Shown piece after piece: positions 9,251-18,716 of a stretch of 64,000 nt of DNA. Numbering within the stretch: position 1 is the first letter of the stretch; each line of letters begins with the position of its first letter. The notes beneath the pieces are model-generated. The model was not told the origin of the DNA. It saw only the letters and a program-made list of their open reading frames with translations, and did not search any database. Made by a program: the position numbers and the translations under genes. The stretch lies in NCBI RefSeq assembly GCF_014773485.1, contig NZ_JACXBP010000004.1:124001-188000 (forward strand), read 5' to 3'. Source of the stretch: Erwinia aphidicola. Its GTDB lineage: Bacteria > Pseudomonadota > Gammaproteobacteria > Enterobacterales > Enterobacteriaceae.

Positions 9251-9646
9251 TCAGGCGTTTAGCGCCACGCTCAGCACCACGGCGGTGATAACGATAAATG
9301 CTGCCCACAGCCCTTTAATCACCGGCTCCGGCGACAGCTTTTCCCCCTTAACGATAATAATCTGCGCCTTGGGGGCCAGATCGAACCAGGTTTTACTGTG
9401 CAGCAGCGCTGCCGCCAGCGTGACCAGGTTCAGCAGCAGCACGATGGGGTGCTGGAGGAAATCAACGAATCCCGCCCAGCTCTGCGGCCCGTTTTTCAGG
9501 GCAAACAGCCCGGCGATCAGCTCAATGCTGAACCACAGCGCCGGCAGCGCCGTGCCTTCACGCAGCATATAGAAACGGTAAAACGCCAGCGACTGCCACC
9601 AGCTGCCGCGCATCGGGCGAACATAAGCGTTACGTTTTGTGGTCAT
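9251..9646 (-). CDS. frdC: fumarate reductase membrane anchor subunit C
   Basis: A 131-residue three-helix anchor, exactly the E. coli length when the ATG at 9646 is used. A GTG three bases upstream is possible, but the AAGGAGG ribosome site is better spaced for the ATG. The [17 protein letters not shown] N terminus (here [13 protein letters not shown]) and the [13 protein letters not shown] helix (AALLHSKTW) are family features. It binds menaquinol together with FrdD. It follows frdB by 10 bp. Confidence 0.95.
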   Translation of the reverse strand: MTTKRNAYVRPMRGSWWQSLAFYRFYMLREGTALPALWFSIELIAGLFALKNGPQSWAGFVDFLQHPIVLLLNLVTLAAALLHSKTWFDLAPKAQIIIVKGEKLSPEPVIKGLWAAFIVITAVVLSVALNA

Positions 9647-9656
9647 CACAGCCTCC

Positions 9657-10391
9657 TTAATGGGGTTTCAGCATGGCAATCAGGAAATCTTTACTGCTTT
9701 CAATTTTGCCCTGCTGGATGGCGGCGGCCGGATCGACGTGTTTCGGGCACACCTGCGAACAGAAGCCGACAAACGTACAGCTCCACACGCCGTTGGCGCC
9801 GTTGAGCTGCGGCATGCGCTCTGCCTTGCCCCGGTCGCGGCTGTCAAGGTTATAGCGGTGGGCGAGGGTGATGGCCGCCGGGCCAATAAATTCCGGGTTA
9901 AGACCAAACTGCGGGCAGGCGGCGTAGCACAGGCCGCAGTTGATGCAGCCGGAGAACTGGTGGTATTTCGCCATCTGCCCCGGCGTCTGCAGACCCGGGC
10001 CTTCACTGGCGCTGCGCGTATTGCCGATGATCCAGGGTTTGATCGCTTCCAGGCTCTCGATAAAGTGGGTCATATCGACCACCAGGTCACGCTCGATCGG
10101 GAAGTTCGCCAGCGGCTCAACCTTGATGCCATGAGGATAATCACGCAGGAAGGTTTTACAGGCCAGCTTCGGCACGCCGTTGACCATCATGCCACAGGAG
10201 CCGCAGATCGCCATGCGGCATGACCAGCGGTACGAAAGGTCAAAGGCGAGGTTATCTTTGATAAAGCCGAGCGCATCAAGCAGCGAGGTTTGCTCATCCC
10301 ACGGCACGGTAAAGAACTCGTGGCGCGGCAGGCGGTCGGTTTCCGGGTTGTAGCGCAGAATTTCAATCTCACGCTGCCTGATGTCACTCAT
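9657..10391 (-). CDS. frdB: fumarate reductase iron-sulfur subunit
   Basis: A 244-residue subunit, the same length as E. coli FrdB. The N-terminal plant-type ferredoxin domain carries the 2Fe-2S cysteines ([11 protein letters not shown] and the later LAC). The C-terminal domain has the two bacterial ferredoxin motifs ([12 protein letters not shown] and CSQVCP) for the 3Fe-4S and 4Fe-4S clusters. It passes electrons from menaquinol in FrdCD to the flavin of FrdA. The start at 10391 gives an 8-bp overlap with the end of frdA and the expected MSDIRQ N terminus; the longer open frame is an artefact. Confidence 0.96.
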   Translation of the reverse strand: MSDIRQREIEILRYNPETDRLPRHEFFTVPWDEQTSLLDALGFIKDNLAFDLSYRWSCRMAICGSCGMMVNGVPKLACKTFLRDYPHGIKVEPLANFPIERDLVVDMTHFIESLEAIKPWIIGNTRSASEGPGLQTPGQMAKYHQFSGCINCGLCYAACPQFGLNPEFIGPAAITLAHRYNLDSRDRGKAERMPQLNGANGVWSCTFVGFCSQVCPKHVDPAAAIQQGKIESSKDFLIAMLKPH

Positions 10392-12174
10392 GGGCGGGCT
10401 CCTTGTTGGCTTTCTCCTCAGACGCCGCACCGTAAACGCGGGCGGCAGGCGGCAGGCGGGTGATGGCGACCGGCTGATAGCTCACCGTTGGCGCCCCCTG
10501 AGCGTTGAATGTGGTCAGGGTGTGGCACAGAAAGTGTTCGTCATCGCGGGTGGTGCAGCCTTCATCCAGCCGCTGGTGCGCACCTCTCGACTCTCTGCGC
10601 TGAATAGCCGAGTGCGCCATGCATTCGGCCACGTCCAGACCGTGCCCCAGCTCGACGGTGTAGAGCAGCTCAGTGTTAAATACGCTGGAGCTATCGGTCA
10701 CGCGCACGTTGTTAAAGCGCTCTTTCAGCTCGGCCAGCTTGTCGATAGTTTTCTGCATCAGCTCGGTGGTGCGGTAGATACCGCAGCCCTCTTCCATCGC
10801 CATGCCCATCTCATCGCGCAGCTGCGCAAGGTTCTCGCCACCCTGCGGATTAACCCGCCCGTAAAGCCGCTTTTTGATGTCGCCGCTCTGGGCGCTCAGC
10901 GCGGCATCCTGCGCTTTATGCGGTTGCGAAGCACGCTGTGCGGCCTGCTCACCGGCCAGGCGGCCAAACACCACCAGCTCGGCCAGCGAGTTAGAACCCA
11001 GTCGATTGGCACCGTGTAACCCGACGGAAGAGCATTCACCGACGGCGTACAGCCCCTGAACGGGCGTTTCGCACTGCGCATTCGTCTCAATGCCGCCCAT
11101 GGTGTAGTGTGCGGTCGGGCGCACCGGGATCGGCGCGACGATGGGGTCGACGCCGACATAGGCTTTGCTCAGCTCGCAGATAAACGGCAGCCGCTCGCGC
11201 AGCTTTTTCTCGCCGAGGTGGCGCAGGTCGAGATACACCACATCGCCGCGCGGCGTGGAAATGGTGCGGCCAGCACGCCACTCGTGCCAGAAAGCCTGTG
11301 AAACCTTATCGCGCGGGCCTAGCTCCATATATTTGTTTCTCGGTTCGCCGAGCGGCGTTTCCGGCCCCATGCCGTAATCCTGCAGGTAGCGGTAGCCGTC
11401 TTTATTGACCAGAATACCGCCTTCACCGCGACAGCCTTCGGTCATCAGGATGCCGGAACCCGGCAGGCCGGTTGGGTGATACTGCACAAACTCCATATCG
11501 CGCAGCGGCACGCCGTGGCGGAATGCCATAGCCATGCCGTCCCCGGTGACGATGCCGCCGTTGGTGTTGTAGCGGTAGACGCGGCCCGCCCCGCCGGTGG
11601 CGAGGATCACCGACTGAGCGCGCACTTCCAGCAGCGTGCCCTCCATCATATTCATCGCCACCAGACCGTGCGTCACGCCGTCATCCACCAGCAGGTCGAG
11701 AACGAAATGCTCATCCAGCCGCTGGATCTGCGGATATTTCAGCGAGGTCTGAAACAGGGTATGCAGCATATGGAAGCCGGTTTTATCAGCGGCAAACCAG
11801 GTGCGTTCGATCTTCATCCCGCCGAAGCGGCGCACGTTGATCGAACCATCTTCTTTGCGGCTCCACGGGCAGCCCCAAAGCTCCAGCTGCGCCATCTCCT
11901 GCGGACAGTGTTCAACAAAGTAGTCGACCACCGGCTGCTCGCACAGCCAGTCGCCGCCCGCTACGGTGTCGTGAAAGTGGGAATCTAAGCTGTCCTGCTG
12001 CTGGGTCACGGCGGCAGCCCCGCCCTCGGCGGCAACCGTGTGGCTGCGCATCGGATAGACTTTGGAAATCAGCGTAATCTTCAGTTTCGGGTTGGCTTCT
12101 GCGGCGGCGATTGCCGCCCGCAGTCCCGCTCCACCAGCGCCGACAATCACCAGATCGGTATTCAGGGTCTGCAC
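10384..12174 (-). CDS. frdA: fumarate reductase flavoprotein subunit
   Basis: A 596-residue flavoprotein with the FAD-binding [10 protein letters not shown] motif at residues 12-21 and the [10 protein letters not shown] segment containing the histidine that carries covalent FAD in this family. The [11 protein letters not shown] and [10 protein letters not shown] stretches belong to the fumarate site. It starts with GTG at 12174, as in E. coli, preceded by GGGGAG. It reduces fumarate to succinate during anaerobic respiration. Transcription of frdABCD is classically FNR and NarL controlled; I did not find a full FNR dyad in the 252-bp gap to epmA. Confidence 0.97.
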   Translation of the reverse strand: MQTLNTDLVIVGAGGAGLRAAIAAAEANPKLKITLISKVYPMRSHTVAAEGGAAAVTQQQDSLDSHFHDTVAGGDWLCEQPVVDYFVEHCPQEMAQLELWGCPWSRKEDGSINVRRFGGMKIERTWFAADKTGFHMLHTLFQTSLKYPQIQRLDEHFVLDLLVDDGVTHGLVAMNMMEGTLLEVRAQSVILATGGAGRVYRYNTNGGIVTGDGMAMAFRHGVPLRDMEFVQYHPTGLPGSGILMTEGCRGEGGILVNKDGYRYLQDYGMGPETPLGEPRNKYMELGPRDKVSQAFWHEWRAGRTISTPRGDVVYLDLRHLGEKKLRERLPFICELSKAYVGVDPIVAPIPVRPTAHYTMGGIETNAQCETPVQGLYAVGECSSVGLHGANRLGSNSLAELVVFGRLAGEQAAQRASQPHKAQDAALSAQSGDIKKRLYGRVNPQGGENLAQLRDEMGMAMEEGCGIYRTTELMQKTIDKLAELKERFNNVRVTDSSSVFNTELLYTVELGHGLDVAECMAHSAIQRRESRGAHQRLDEGCTTRDDEHFLCHTLTTFNAQGAPTVSYQPVAITRLPPAARVYGAASEEKANKEPAHE

Positions 12175-12426
12175 GGTTTACTCCCCATTATGGATGTTTT
12201 TCAGGCTTACCAGAGAGATAGCGGCAGGCTTAGCCCGCCAGTCGTCGCCCAGTATAGGTGGGTTAAAAATGCGCTAATTTGATGTGTTCGGGCATTTGGG
12301 TGGGTTGCTGGCAAAAAGTCAGCGCAGGTGCCATAAAGGGAGATGAGGGTTTTATTTCGTGGTGAATTGTGTGTTGCTGCGGCGACAGGTAGACTTCCTC
12401 CCCCTGACTGACTTAGAGGTAGCAAC

Positions 12427-13404
12427 ATGAGCGAAACGTCCAGCTGGCAGCCAAGCGCACCCATCGCAAACTTATTAAAACGTGCGGCGATTATGGCTGA
12501 AATCCGGCGTTTCTTTGCCGATCGTGGCGTTCTGGAAGTGGAAACCCCGGCGATGAGCCAGGCGACGGTGACCGATGTCCACCTGTTCCCGTTCCAGACG
12601 CGCTTTGTCGGTCCGGGGGCGGCGGCAGGGGTGGATCTCTACCTGATGACCAGCCCGGAGTACCATATGAAGCGCCTGCTGGCGGCGGGAAGCGGCCCGA
12701 TTTATCAGCTGTGCCGCAGCTTCCGCAATGAAGAGATGGGCCGTCACCACAACCCGGAATTCACCATGCTGGAGTGGTATCGTCCGCACTACGATATGTA
12801 CCGCCTGATGAATGAGGTTGATGACCTGATGCAGCAGGTGCTGGAGTGCGCCCCGGCGGAAACCCTCTCTTACCAGCAGGCATTTATCCGCCATCTGGAG
12901 ATTGACCCCCTGTCGGCGGATAAAGCGCAGCTGCGCGAAGTGGCGGAGAAGCTCGGCGCAGGCGATCTGGCCAACCGCGAGGAAGATCGCGATACCCTGC
13001 TGCAGCTGCTGTTTATGCTCGGCGTGGAGCCGGAGATCGGCAAAGAGAAACCCGCCTTTGTTTACCACTTCCCGGCGACCCAGGCGGCGCTGGCGGAGAT
13101 CAGCACCGAAGATCACCGCGTGGCGGAGCGTTTTGAGGTCTACTTCAAGGGCATCGAGCTGGCGAACGGCTTCCGTGAATTGACCGACAGCCGCGAGCAG
13201 CGGTTGCGCTTTGAGCAGGATAACCGCAAGCGCGCCAAAGCCGGGCTACCGCAGCAGCCGATTGATACCAACCTGCTGGACGCCCTGGCGCACGGTATGC
13301 CGGATTGTTCCGGCGTGGCGCTGGGCGTCGATCGTATTGTGATGCTGGCGCTGAAGGCGGAAAAGCTGAGCGATGTGATCGCCTTTACCGTCGATCGTTG
13401 CTAA
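12427..13404 (+). CDS. epmA: EF-P lysine lysyltransferase
   Basis: A 325-residue class II lysyl-tRNA synthetase paralogue (GenX/PoxA/YjeA). It has the catalytic core motifs of class II synthetases ([19 protein letters not shown] as motif 2, and [12 protein letters not shown] as motif 3) but no anticodon-binding domain, the feature that separates EpmA from LysS. It activates (R)-beta-lysine and attaches it to Lys34 of EF-P. It is divergent from frdA and preceded by the ribosome site AGAGGT. Confidence 0.96.
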   Translation: MSETSSWQPSAPIANLLKRAAIMAEIRRFFADRGVLEVETPAMSQATVTDVHLFPFQTRFVGPGAAAGVDLYLMTSPEYHMKRLLAAGSGPIYQLCRSFRNEEMGRHHNPEFTMLEWYRPHYDMYRLMNEVDDLMQQVLECAPAETLSYQQAFIRHLEIDPLSADKAQLREVAEKLGAGDLANREEDRDTLLQLLFMLGVEPEIGKEKPAFVYHFPATQAALAEISTEDHRVAERFEVYFKGIELANGFRELTDSREQRLRFEQDNRKRAKAGLPQQPIDTNLLDALAHGMPDCSGVALGVDRIVMLALKAEKLSDVIAFTVDRC

Positions 13405-13422
13405 GCCAGGTTTCACCCTGGC
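13405..13422. terminator. stem-loop between epmA and aroQ
   Basis: A 6-bp stem, gccagg with cctggc around tttcac, placed exactly between the two convergent stop codons. It has no long T-run, so it is a weak or bidirectional terminator candidate. Confidence 0.5.
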
Positions 13423-13423
13423 G

Positions 13424-13870
13424 TCAGCTCTGCATCCCGATTGCCCGCGCCGCTTCCATCAACGCATAGCGGTAGCCGCGAATGCCGTAACCGCAGATCA
13501 CGCCCTGCGCCACGTCTGACAGATACGAATGGTGACGGAATGGCTCACGCTTGTGCACGTTAGTGATATGCACCTCCCACAGCGGCAGCGCGACGGCGGT
13601 GACCGCATCGCGGATCGCCACCGAGGTGTGCGTCCACGCCGCGGGATTGATCACCAGCGCCTGCGCGTGCAGGCGCGCCTGCTGGATCCACTCAATCATC
13701 TCGCCTTCGTGGTTGGTCTGGCGAAACTCAATCGCCACGTCCAGCTCCCGGGCGCTGGCGCGACACAGCGCTTCAACGCTGGCGAGGGTATCAGAGCCGT
13801 AGGTTTCCGGTTCGCGGGTGCCCAGCAGGTTGAGGTTAGGGCCGTTCAGTACATAGATAGTTCTCATCAT
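13424..13870 (-). CDS. aroQ: type II 3-dehydroquinate dehydratase
   Basis: A 148-residue type II dehydroquinase. The N-terminal signature [14 protein letters not shown] (residues 8-21) is followed by the catalytic Tyr24; the [17 protein letters not shown] region carries the catalytic histidine. It interconverts 3-dehydroquinate and 3-dehydroshikimate. It is the last gene of an operon with an amidohydrolase (4-bp ATGA overlap), a ring-cleavage dioxygenase and an aromatic acid transporter. That context suggests a catabolic job in quinate or galloyl compound use rather than amino acid biosynthesis; this is inference. A second, housekeeping dehydroquinase would be expected elsewhere in the genome. 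Confidence 0.9.
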   Translation of the reverse strand: MMRTIYVLNGPNLNLLGTREPETYGSDTLASVEALCRASARELDVAIEFRQTNHEGEMIEWIQQARLHAQALVINPAAWTHTSVAIRDAVTAVALPLWEVHITNVHKREPFRHHSYLSDVAQGVICGYGIRGYRYALMEAARAIGMQS

Positions 13871-14703
13871 GACTCCTGTGATTCAGTAAAGCCAAACAGC
13901 CGCTTTGGCGTGTGCCACAGCACCTGACGGCGGCGTTTCTCGTCGGGGATCAGCTGTTCAATCAGCATCAATTGAGTGCCCATATCCATCCGCTCTCCTG
14001 CACGCAGAAACGGCCAGTCAGAGCCCCACATGCAGTTCTCCGCGCCAAACGCTTCCAGCAGCGCCAGCAGATAAGGGTGGCCATCTTTCCAGGGATAGTG
14101 CTGATGGGAAAACTTCGCCAGCCCGGAGAGCTTCACGCTGGTCCGCTGCTGGCCTGCCAGCGACAGCAGCGCCTGAAACGCGGGCTGCGCCAGCCCGGCG
14201 CTGACGTCCGGCCTGCCAGAGTGGTCAATCAGCAGGCGCGTGCGCGTGCGCGACAGCATCGGCATCAGCGCGGGCAGCTGATCGTTCTGCACCTGAATCT
14301 GGGCGAAGAGATCCAGCTCTGCCAGCCTGCCCATCAGGGCATCCAGCTGGACAAAGGGTTCAGTGCCCAGCATCGCCACGTTCAGCGCAATGCCGACAAT
14401 TCCCTGCGCCTGCAGGCTGGCGAGCGTGTCGCTGTCCACGTCACGCGGCACCACCGCAATCCCCTTAAAACGCCCCGCGCCGCGCTTGATGGTATCCAGC
14501 AGGCAGCGGTTGTCAGTGTTGTAGCCTGAGGTCGGGCCGACAATCAGCGAGTGGCGAATGTGGTAAGCCTGCATCACCGCGCGGTAGTAATCCGGCGTCG
14601 CCAGCTCGTGGCCGTCAGGGTTATAGGCGCTCTCGGGCGCCCAGGGAAAATTCGCCGGATCAAACACGTGGTGATGACAGTCGATAACCGGTTGCGTCAA
14701 CAT
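13867..14703 (-). CDS. amidohydrolase family 2, PDC hydrolase-like
   Basis: A 278-residue TIM-barrel amidohydrolase. It shows the N-terminal IDCHHHVFD metal motif, the IDHSGRPD stretch and the C-terminal MWGSDWPF motif typical of the 2-pyrone-4,6-dicarboxylate (PDC) hydrolase and related lactonase group. Gallate dioxygenases produce 4-oxalomesaconate, which equilibrates with PDC, and LigI-type enzymes hydrolyse PDC. A hydrolase of a dioxygenase product is therefore plausible. It shares TGATG with the upstream dioxygenase gene and overlaps aroQ by 4 bp, so the three are co-translated. The exact substrate is not determined. Confidence 0.75.
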   Translation of the reverse strand: MLTQPVIDCHHHVFDPANFPWAPESAYNPDGHELATPDYYRAVMQAYHIRHSLIVGPTSGYNTDNRCLLDTIKRGAGRFKGIAVVPRDVDSDTLASLQAQGIVGIALNVAMLGTEPFVQLDALMGRLAELDLFAQIQVQNDQLPALMPMLSRTRTRLLIDHSGRPDVSAGLAQPAFQALLSLAGQQRTSVKLSGLAKFSHQHYPWKDGHPYLLALLEAFGAENCMWGSDWPFLRAGERMDMGTQLMLIEQLIPDEKRRRQVLWHTPKRLFGFTESQES

Positions 14704-15962
14704 CAGTCTGCTTTCCCCGCCACAGAGTAGAGGACCTGCTGATTGCGCGTCTGCTGGAACTGTTCCAGCGTCTCTCCGCGCATCGCCGAGTAGATATGCA
14801 GGTTCGAGACACCCACCACCGCGCCCAGTTTTTCCAGCAGGAAGAAGCTGACGCCGTAGTGGATCATGCCGCGCCAGTCGAGCTGATTGATCAGCGTCTG
14901 CTCTTCAGCGGTCAGCCCGGCCTCATCAAACAGCGCCTGCGGCGCTTCGCGGAAGCGCTTGCGCCACTCCGGCTGGATCATGCGGTGCAGGAAGCGATTG
15001 ATGCGCAGGGCCTTCAGGCTGCGTGCCTGGGTGAACGGATAGGTGCCCGGCAGCTTTTCCACGCCGTTCATCTGCAGATTGATCTTATCGCGCTGGCGCT
15101 GATGCACATCGACCGGCGCCTCGCGCGACTGGTTTTCGAGGATCAGCGTGGCAATCCCGGTCATCGACGGCAGATAGTAGTCCTGATGCAGTTTCTCCAC
15201 GTTGGCCGACAGCGCGCCGCGCATAATCAGCCACATAATCACTTCCGCCCCCTCCAGACCGCCCAGGGTGGCATATTCGGCGAGCGTAATCTCGGTCAGG
15301 CGCTCAGGGTCGTTAATCAGCAGGTCGATAAACTGCGCGTCCCACTCGGGATTATTAAACCCGCAGCGCTCGCCGTGCACCTGGTGCGACACGCCGCCGG
15401 TCGCCACCACGGCCACCTTTAAATCTTCCGGGAAGCTTTCAACCGCGCGTTTCAGCGCCTGGCCCAGCTTGTAACAGCGCCGCGCCGTGGGGATGGGGAA
15501 CTGGAGCACCCCGACCGCCAGCGGGACGATCTGCATCGGCCAGCCACCCTGCCAGGGCGCCAGCGCCGACAGCGGCGAAAACAGGCCGTGATCCAGCGCT
15601 TTATCCTGGAAAAAGGACATATCGAACTCATCGGCCATCAGGCTGGCGCCAATATGCTGCGACAGGGCGGCATGACCACGCACCGGAGGCAGATCGCGCG
15701 CGCCGCCCCCTTCATCCGCAACGGCATACTGGTCGTCAATGCCCAGCACAAAGGCCGAATAGTGGTCGAAGAAGAATGAGGTGACGTGATCGTTGAACAC
15801 GTACAGCAGCACGTCCGGTTTCTTCTCCTCCAGCCAGCGCTGCATCGGCGCAAAGCCGTCGAAAATGGGCGCCCAGGCGCCTTCCTGCTGCTTATTGTGA
15901 TCGACCGCAAAGCCAATCGTAGGGGTGTGAGAAACGGCCAAACCGCCGATAATTTTTGCCAT
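14703..15962 (-). CDS. galA: gallate dioxygenase-like extradiol ring-cleavage enzyme
   Basis: A 419-residue fusion of a LigB-type catalytic domain (about residues 1-280) and a LigA-type small domain (about 300-410), the arrangement of gallate dioxygenase GalA of Pseudomonas putida. The N terminus GGLAVSHTPTIGFAVDHNKQ contains the iron-ligand histidine, and FNDHVTSFFFDHYSAF the second; ATGGVSHQVHG holds the catalytic histidine region. It should open the ring of a trihydroxylated aromatic acid at the meta position with non-haem Fe(II). It follows the AAHS transporter by 17 bp. Similarity supports gallate, but protocatechuate or methylgallate cannot be excluded. Confidence 0.82.
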   Translation of the reverse strand: MAKIIGGLAVSHTPTIGFAVDHNKQQEGAWAPIFDGFAPMQRWLEEKKPDVLLYVFNDHVTSFFFDHYSAFVLGIDDQYAVADEGGGARDLPPVRGHAALSQHIGASLMADEFDMSFFQDKALDHGLFSPLSALAPWQGGWPMQIVPLAVGVLQFPIPTARRCYKLGQALKRAVESFPEDLKVAVVATGGVSHQVHGERCGFNNPEWDAQFIDLLINDPERLTEITLAEYATLGGLEGAEVIMWLIMRGALSANVEKLHQDYYLPSMTGIATLILENQSREAPVDVHQRQRDKINLQMNGVEKLPGTYPFTQARSLKALRINRFLHRMIQPEWRKRFREAPQALFDEAGLTAEEQTLINQLDWRGMIHYGVSFFLLEKLGAVVGVSNLHIYSAMRGETLEQFQQTRNQQVLYSVAGKAD

Positions 15963-15979
15963 GAGTGGTGACCTCTGGT

Positions 15980-17359
15980 TTAACGGTTATTCAGGGTACG
16001 CGACAGGGACGGCAGGTCATTAAGGTCGATGCCTTTGACCTGACGGGACACCTGAGCGGGGTGATGTCGGGTGATTGAAAGCGCCGCTAATACAGCCGGG
16101 AGCGACAAAACGATAAAAATAGCGGTCTGCCCCGGGAACACGCCGAGCAGCACGCCGCCCAGGGAAGAGCTGATAATGGCCCCGCTGCGGCCGATGCCGT
16201 GCATCCAGCACACGCCGGTGGCGCGCATTTCGGTCGGGTAAAATGCCGGAGAAAATGCCTGCAGGCCGGTCTGCGCACCGTTGATGCACACCCCGGCAAG
16301 GAACACCAGCAGCGCCAGCAGCGACGGGCCAAAGCCCCAAATGCCCTGGGAGACGAGGCACAGGCTGCCCATCAGATAGAACAGCGCGATAACGTATTTC
16401 GCCTTAAAGCGGTCCATCAGCCCGCCGACCAGCAGTCCGCCAACCGTGCCGCCCAGCTGGAACAGACCGGCTACGATCGCCGCCCGCTCCAGCGTTACGC
16501 CGCCAGAACGCATAATGGTCGGCAGCCAGCCGTTCAGCAGATAGATGACGAACAGCCCCATAAAGTAGGTGAGCCACAGCACCAGCGTGCCGCCCGCATA
16601 GCCGCGGCTGAACAGCTGCAGCACCTGCGCTTTTTTCGGGATCAGCGGAGCATTGAGAATAAAGGCGGTGCCTGCGGAAAACTCGCCCCCCAGCCGCTGC
16701 AGCACGGCAGCGATCTTGTCGCGGCTAACCTTGCGCACCACCATATACATCGCCGATTCCGGCAGTAACCACACCAGCAGCGGCAGCATCAGCAGCGGCA
16801 GCAGGCCGCCCAAACCGAGCACGGACTGCCAGCCATAATGCGGCAGCATTCCGGCCGCGACAAACCCGCCCAGCCCCGAACCAATATTAAAACCGCTATA
16901 CATCACGGTGATCATCAGGCTGCGGCGGCGCTCCGGCATATATTCTGATACCAGGGTCACGCAGTTGGGCATGACCGCACCCAGCCCGAGGCCGGTAAGA
17001 AAGCGCAGCGCGCCCATTTCCAGCGGGGTGCGGGCGAAGGCGCTCAGCAGACTGAAGCTGGAGAAGACGGCAATCGACAGCAGCAGGACGCGCTTGCGGC
17101 CAAATTTATCGGACCACGGGCCGGCAATCAGCGCGCCAAGCGCCACGCCAAACATGGCAGCACCCAAAATAGGCCCCATCTCTGCGTGGCTGATGCCCCA
17201 GTCCTCAATCAGCGCCGGAGCAATAAAACCCATCGCCGCCGCGTCGTAGCCATCAAACATGATGATGATGAAACACAGGGCGAGGGTCAGCCACTGGTAT
17301 CCGGTGATCGGGCGGGAGTCGATCCAGCCTTTTACATCGATAATGTCGTGATTGCTCAT
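15980..17359 (-). CDS. AAHS-family aromatic acid:H+ symporter
   Basis: A 459-residue major facilitator with 12 predicted membrane helices. The DGYD motif in the first helix and the GPWSDKFGRKRVLL loop after helix 2 are signatures of the aromatic acid:H+ symporter family (PcaK, GalT). It probably imports gallate or a related acid for the downstream dioxygenase. It is the first gene of the four-gene operon running down to aroQ. No dedicated LysR regulator adjoins it; the next gene upstream is a divergent carbonic anhydrase 733 bp away. Confidence 0.85.
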   Translation of the reverse strand: MSNHDIIDVKGWIDSRPITGYQWLTLALCFIIIMFDGYDAAAMGFIAPALIEDWGISHAEMGPILGAAMFGVALGALIAGPWSDKFGRKRVLLLSIAVFSSFSLLSAFARTPLEMGALRFLTGLGLGAVMPNCVTLVSEYMPERRRSLMITVMYSGFNIGSGLGGFVAAGMLPHYGWQSVLGLGGLLPLLMLPLLVWLLPESAMYMVVRKVSRDKIAAVLQRLGGEFSAGTAFILNAPLIPKKAQVLQLFSRGYAGGTLVLWLTYFMGLFVIYLLNGWLPTIMRSGGVTLERAAIVAGLFQLGGTVGGLLVGGLMDRFKAKYVIALFYLMGSLCLVSQGIWGFGPSLLALLVFLAGVCINGAQTGLQAFSPAFYPTEMRATGVCWMHGIGRSGAIISSSLGGVLLGVFPGQTAIFIVLSLPAVLAALSITRHHPAQVSRQVKGIDLNDLPSLSRTLNNR

Positions 17360-18092
17360 AGGATACGCTCTGATTTTTTTATTGATAACGTCTACGGGTT
17401 AAGAATTTTCTCTGGCGTGACTCACCTTAAGGAATTCACTCTAACCCGATTACAGGGATAAGTATTATTATTTTTTGCTGTTAAAACAGTTTGTTACGAG
17501 TTTCATTGTTTTTACTTCCACTACCAACTTAGGGATAGCCCATAGATTTGTCTGCCATAAAATCGTTATGAGGGTATGAGTTTTGTTTATTTGGTGAGCT
17601 GTGTCGTAATTTTATCAATCGGGGGAAGCAGGCAACAAGGGCGGGAAACGCCTAAAGAGGAAGAATGTAAATCTGATTAAATAAATCCGCATCTGCTGAC
17701 AATTATTGATAAACAGAGTGACTAAATAATAAAGCGTTGTAGAGCAATAAGATAATATTGCGCGTTGCGCAGGGCGGATAATAATGACGATTAAATTAAT
17801 TACTTTAAGAGACGCGGGTATTTTATTTAGATGGTAATCTGAAATATTAATTTTTATATATCTATGAATTAATGGTGTTTTTATATATCGATAAGTAAAG
17901 GGTATGACGCGCGCATGCAGGAATATCCACGCAATAGAAAGCGAATTTAATTAAAATTACAAATGCACTATTTATTGCTAGTTAAGATTAGTCTTAATCC
18001 ATTTCTATTAACTAAGATGTTAAAACTTATTTCCAGGTCCATCAGTTAATCGATGACAGCGATAATCCGTTTTGCGGAGAAGAGAGGCTATT
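17360..18092. other. 733-bp AT-rich divergent intergenic region
   Basis: No convincing gene is present. The region is strikingly AT-rich compared with the flanking genes. It contains a 12-bp palindrome ctgttaaaacag at 17478-17489, a ttaaga-ttag-tcttaa dyad at 17982-17997, and flanking tagttaa/ttaacta arms at 17979-17985 and 18008-18014. It must hold the promoters of the aromatic operon (minus) and of the carbonic anhydrase/SulP pair (plus). The dyads are candidate operators; no regulator can be named. Confidence 0.5.
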
Positions 18093-18716
18093 TTGACGAC
18101 ACTTAAACCCTTGTTAGCTAAAAATCGCAGTTGGGCATTACAGCGACGCCAACGTCATCCGCACTATTTCCGGCAAAATGTAGATGGGCAGCAGCCGCAC
18201 TCATTGTGGATCGGCTGCTCCGACAGTCGCGTCCCGGCGGAAGTGCTGACCGGGGCGCATCCCGGCGAGCTGTTTGTGCATCGCAACATCGCCAATATGG
18301 TGGTGAGCAACGACGATAACTTTATGAGCGTCTTGCAATATGCAATTGAATACCTGAAGGTTTCACGCATCGTGCTGTGCGGTCACTACGGCTGCGGCGG
18401 GGTGCAGGCGGCGCTGACGCTGCCGGATATGCCGCTGTGCGACGAGAACTCCGCGCTGGCGCGGCGCATCAGCCAGCTGCGCCAGGCGCTGTCGGCCGAT
18501 CTGGCTCCGCTGAGCGCGCAAGAGCAGCAGGGTGAGCATCTTAACCGGCTGGTGGAAGCGAACGTGCTGGCGCAGTTTGCCCAGCTGGTCAAAACCGCCC
18601 CGGTTGTGAAAGCCTGGCGGGAGAAGAGCGATCTTGACCTGTTTGGCTGCGTCTATGACCTGCACAGCGGCCATCTGAAGGAGCTGATTCAGCAAACAGA
18701 GGAGGCCAGCGCGTGA
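18093..18716 (+). CDS. beta-carbonic anhydrase
   Basis: A 207-residue beta-class carbonic anhydrase with zinc ligands Cys42, His98 and Cys101 and the Asp44-Arg46 dyad (GCSDSRVP; CGHYGCGGV). It interconverts carbon dioxide and bicarbonate in the cytosol. I prefer the TTG at 18093, which has AGAGG five bases upstream; an earlier TTG at 18072 would add seven residues. The gene overlaps the SulP transporter gene by 4 bp (GTGA), so the enzyme probably supplies or consumes bicarbonate moved by that transporter. E. coli has can and cynT elsewhere; this is a different copy by context. Confidence 0.88.
   Translation: MTTLKPLLAKNRSWALQRRQRHPHYFRQNVDGQQPHSLWIGCSDSRVPAEVLTGAHPGELFVHRNIANMVVSNDDNFMSVLQYAIEYLKVSRIVLCGHYGCGGVQAALTLPDMPLCDENSALARRISQLRQALSADLAPLSAQEQQGEHLNRLVEANVLAQFAQLVKTAPVVKAWREKSDLDLFGCVYDLHSGHLKELIQQTEEASA

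Noticed and set aside
12241..12300. Possible FNR half-site (ttgat at about 12279) in the frdA/epmA gap
   Set aside because: The second half-site ATCAA is absent at the right distance, so a full FNR box could not be supported.
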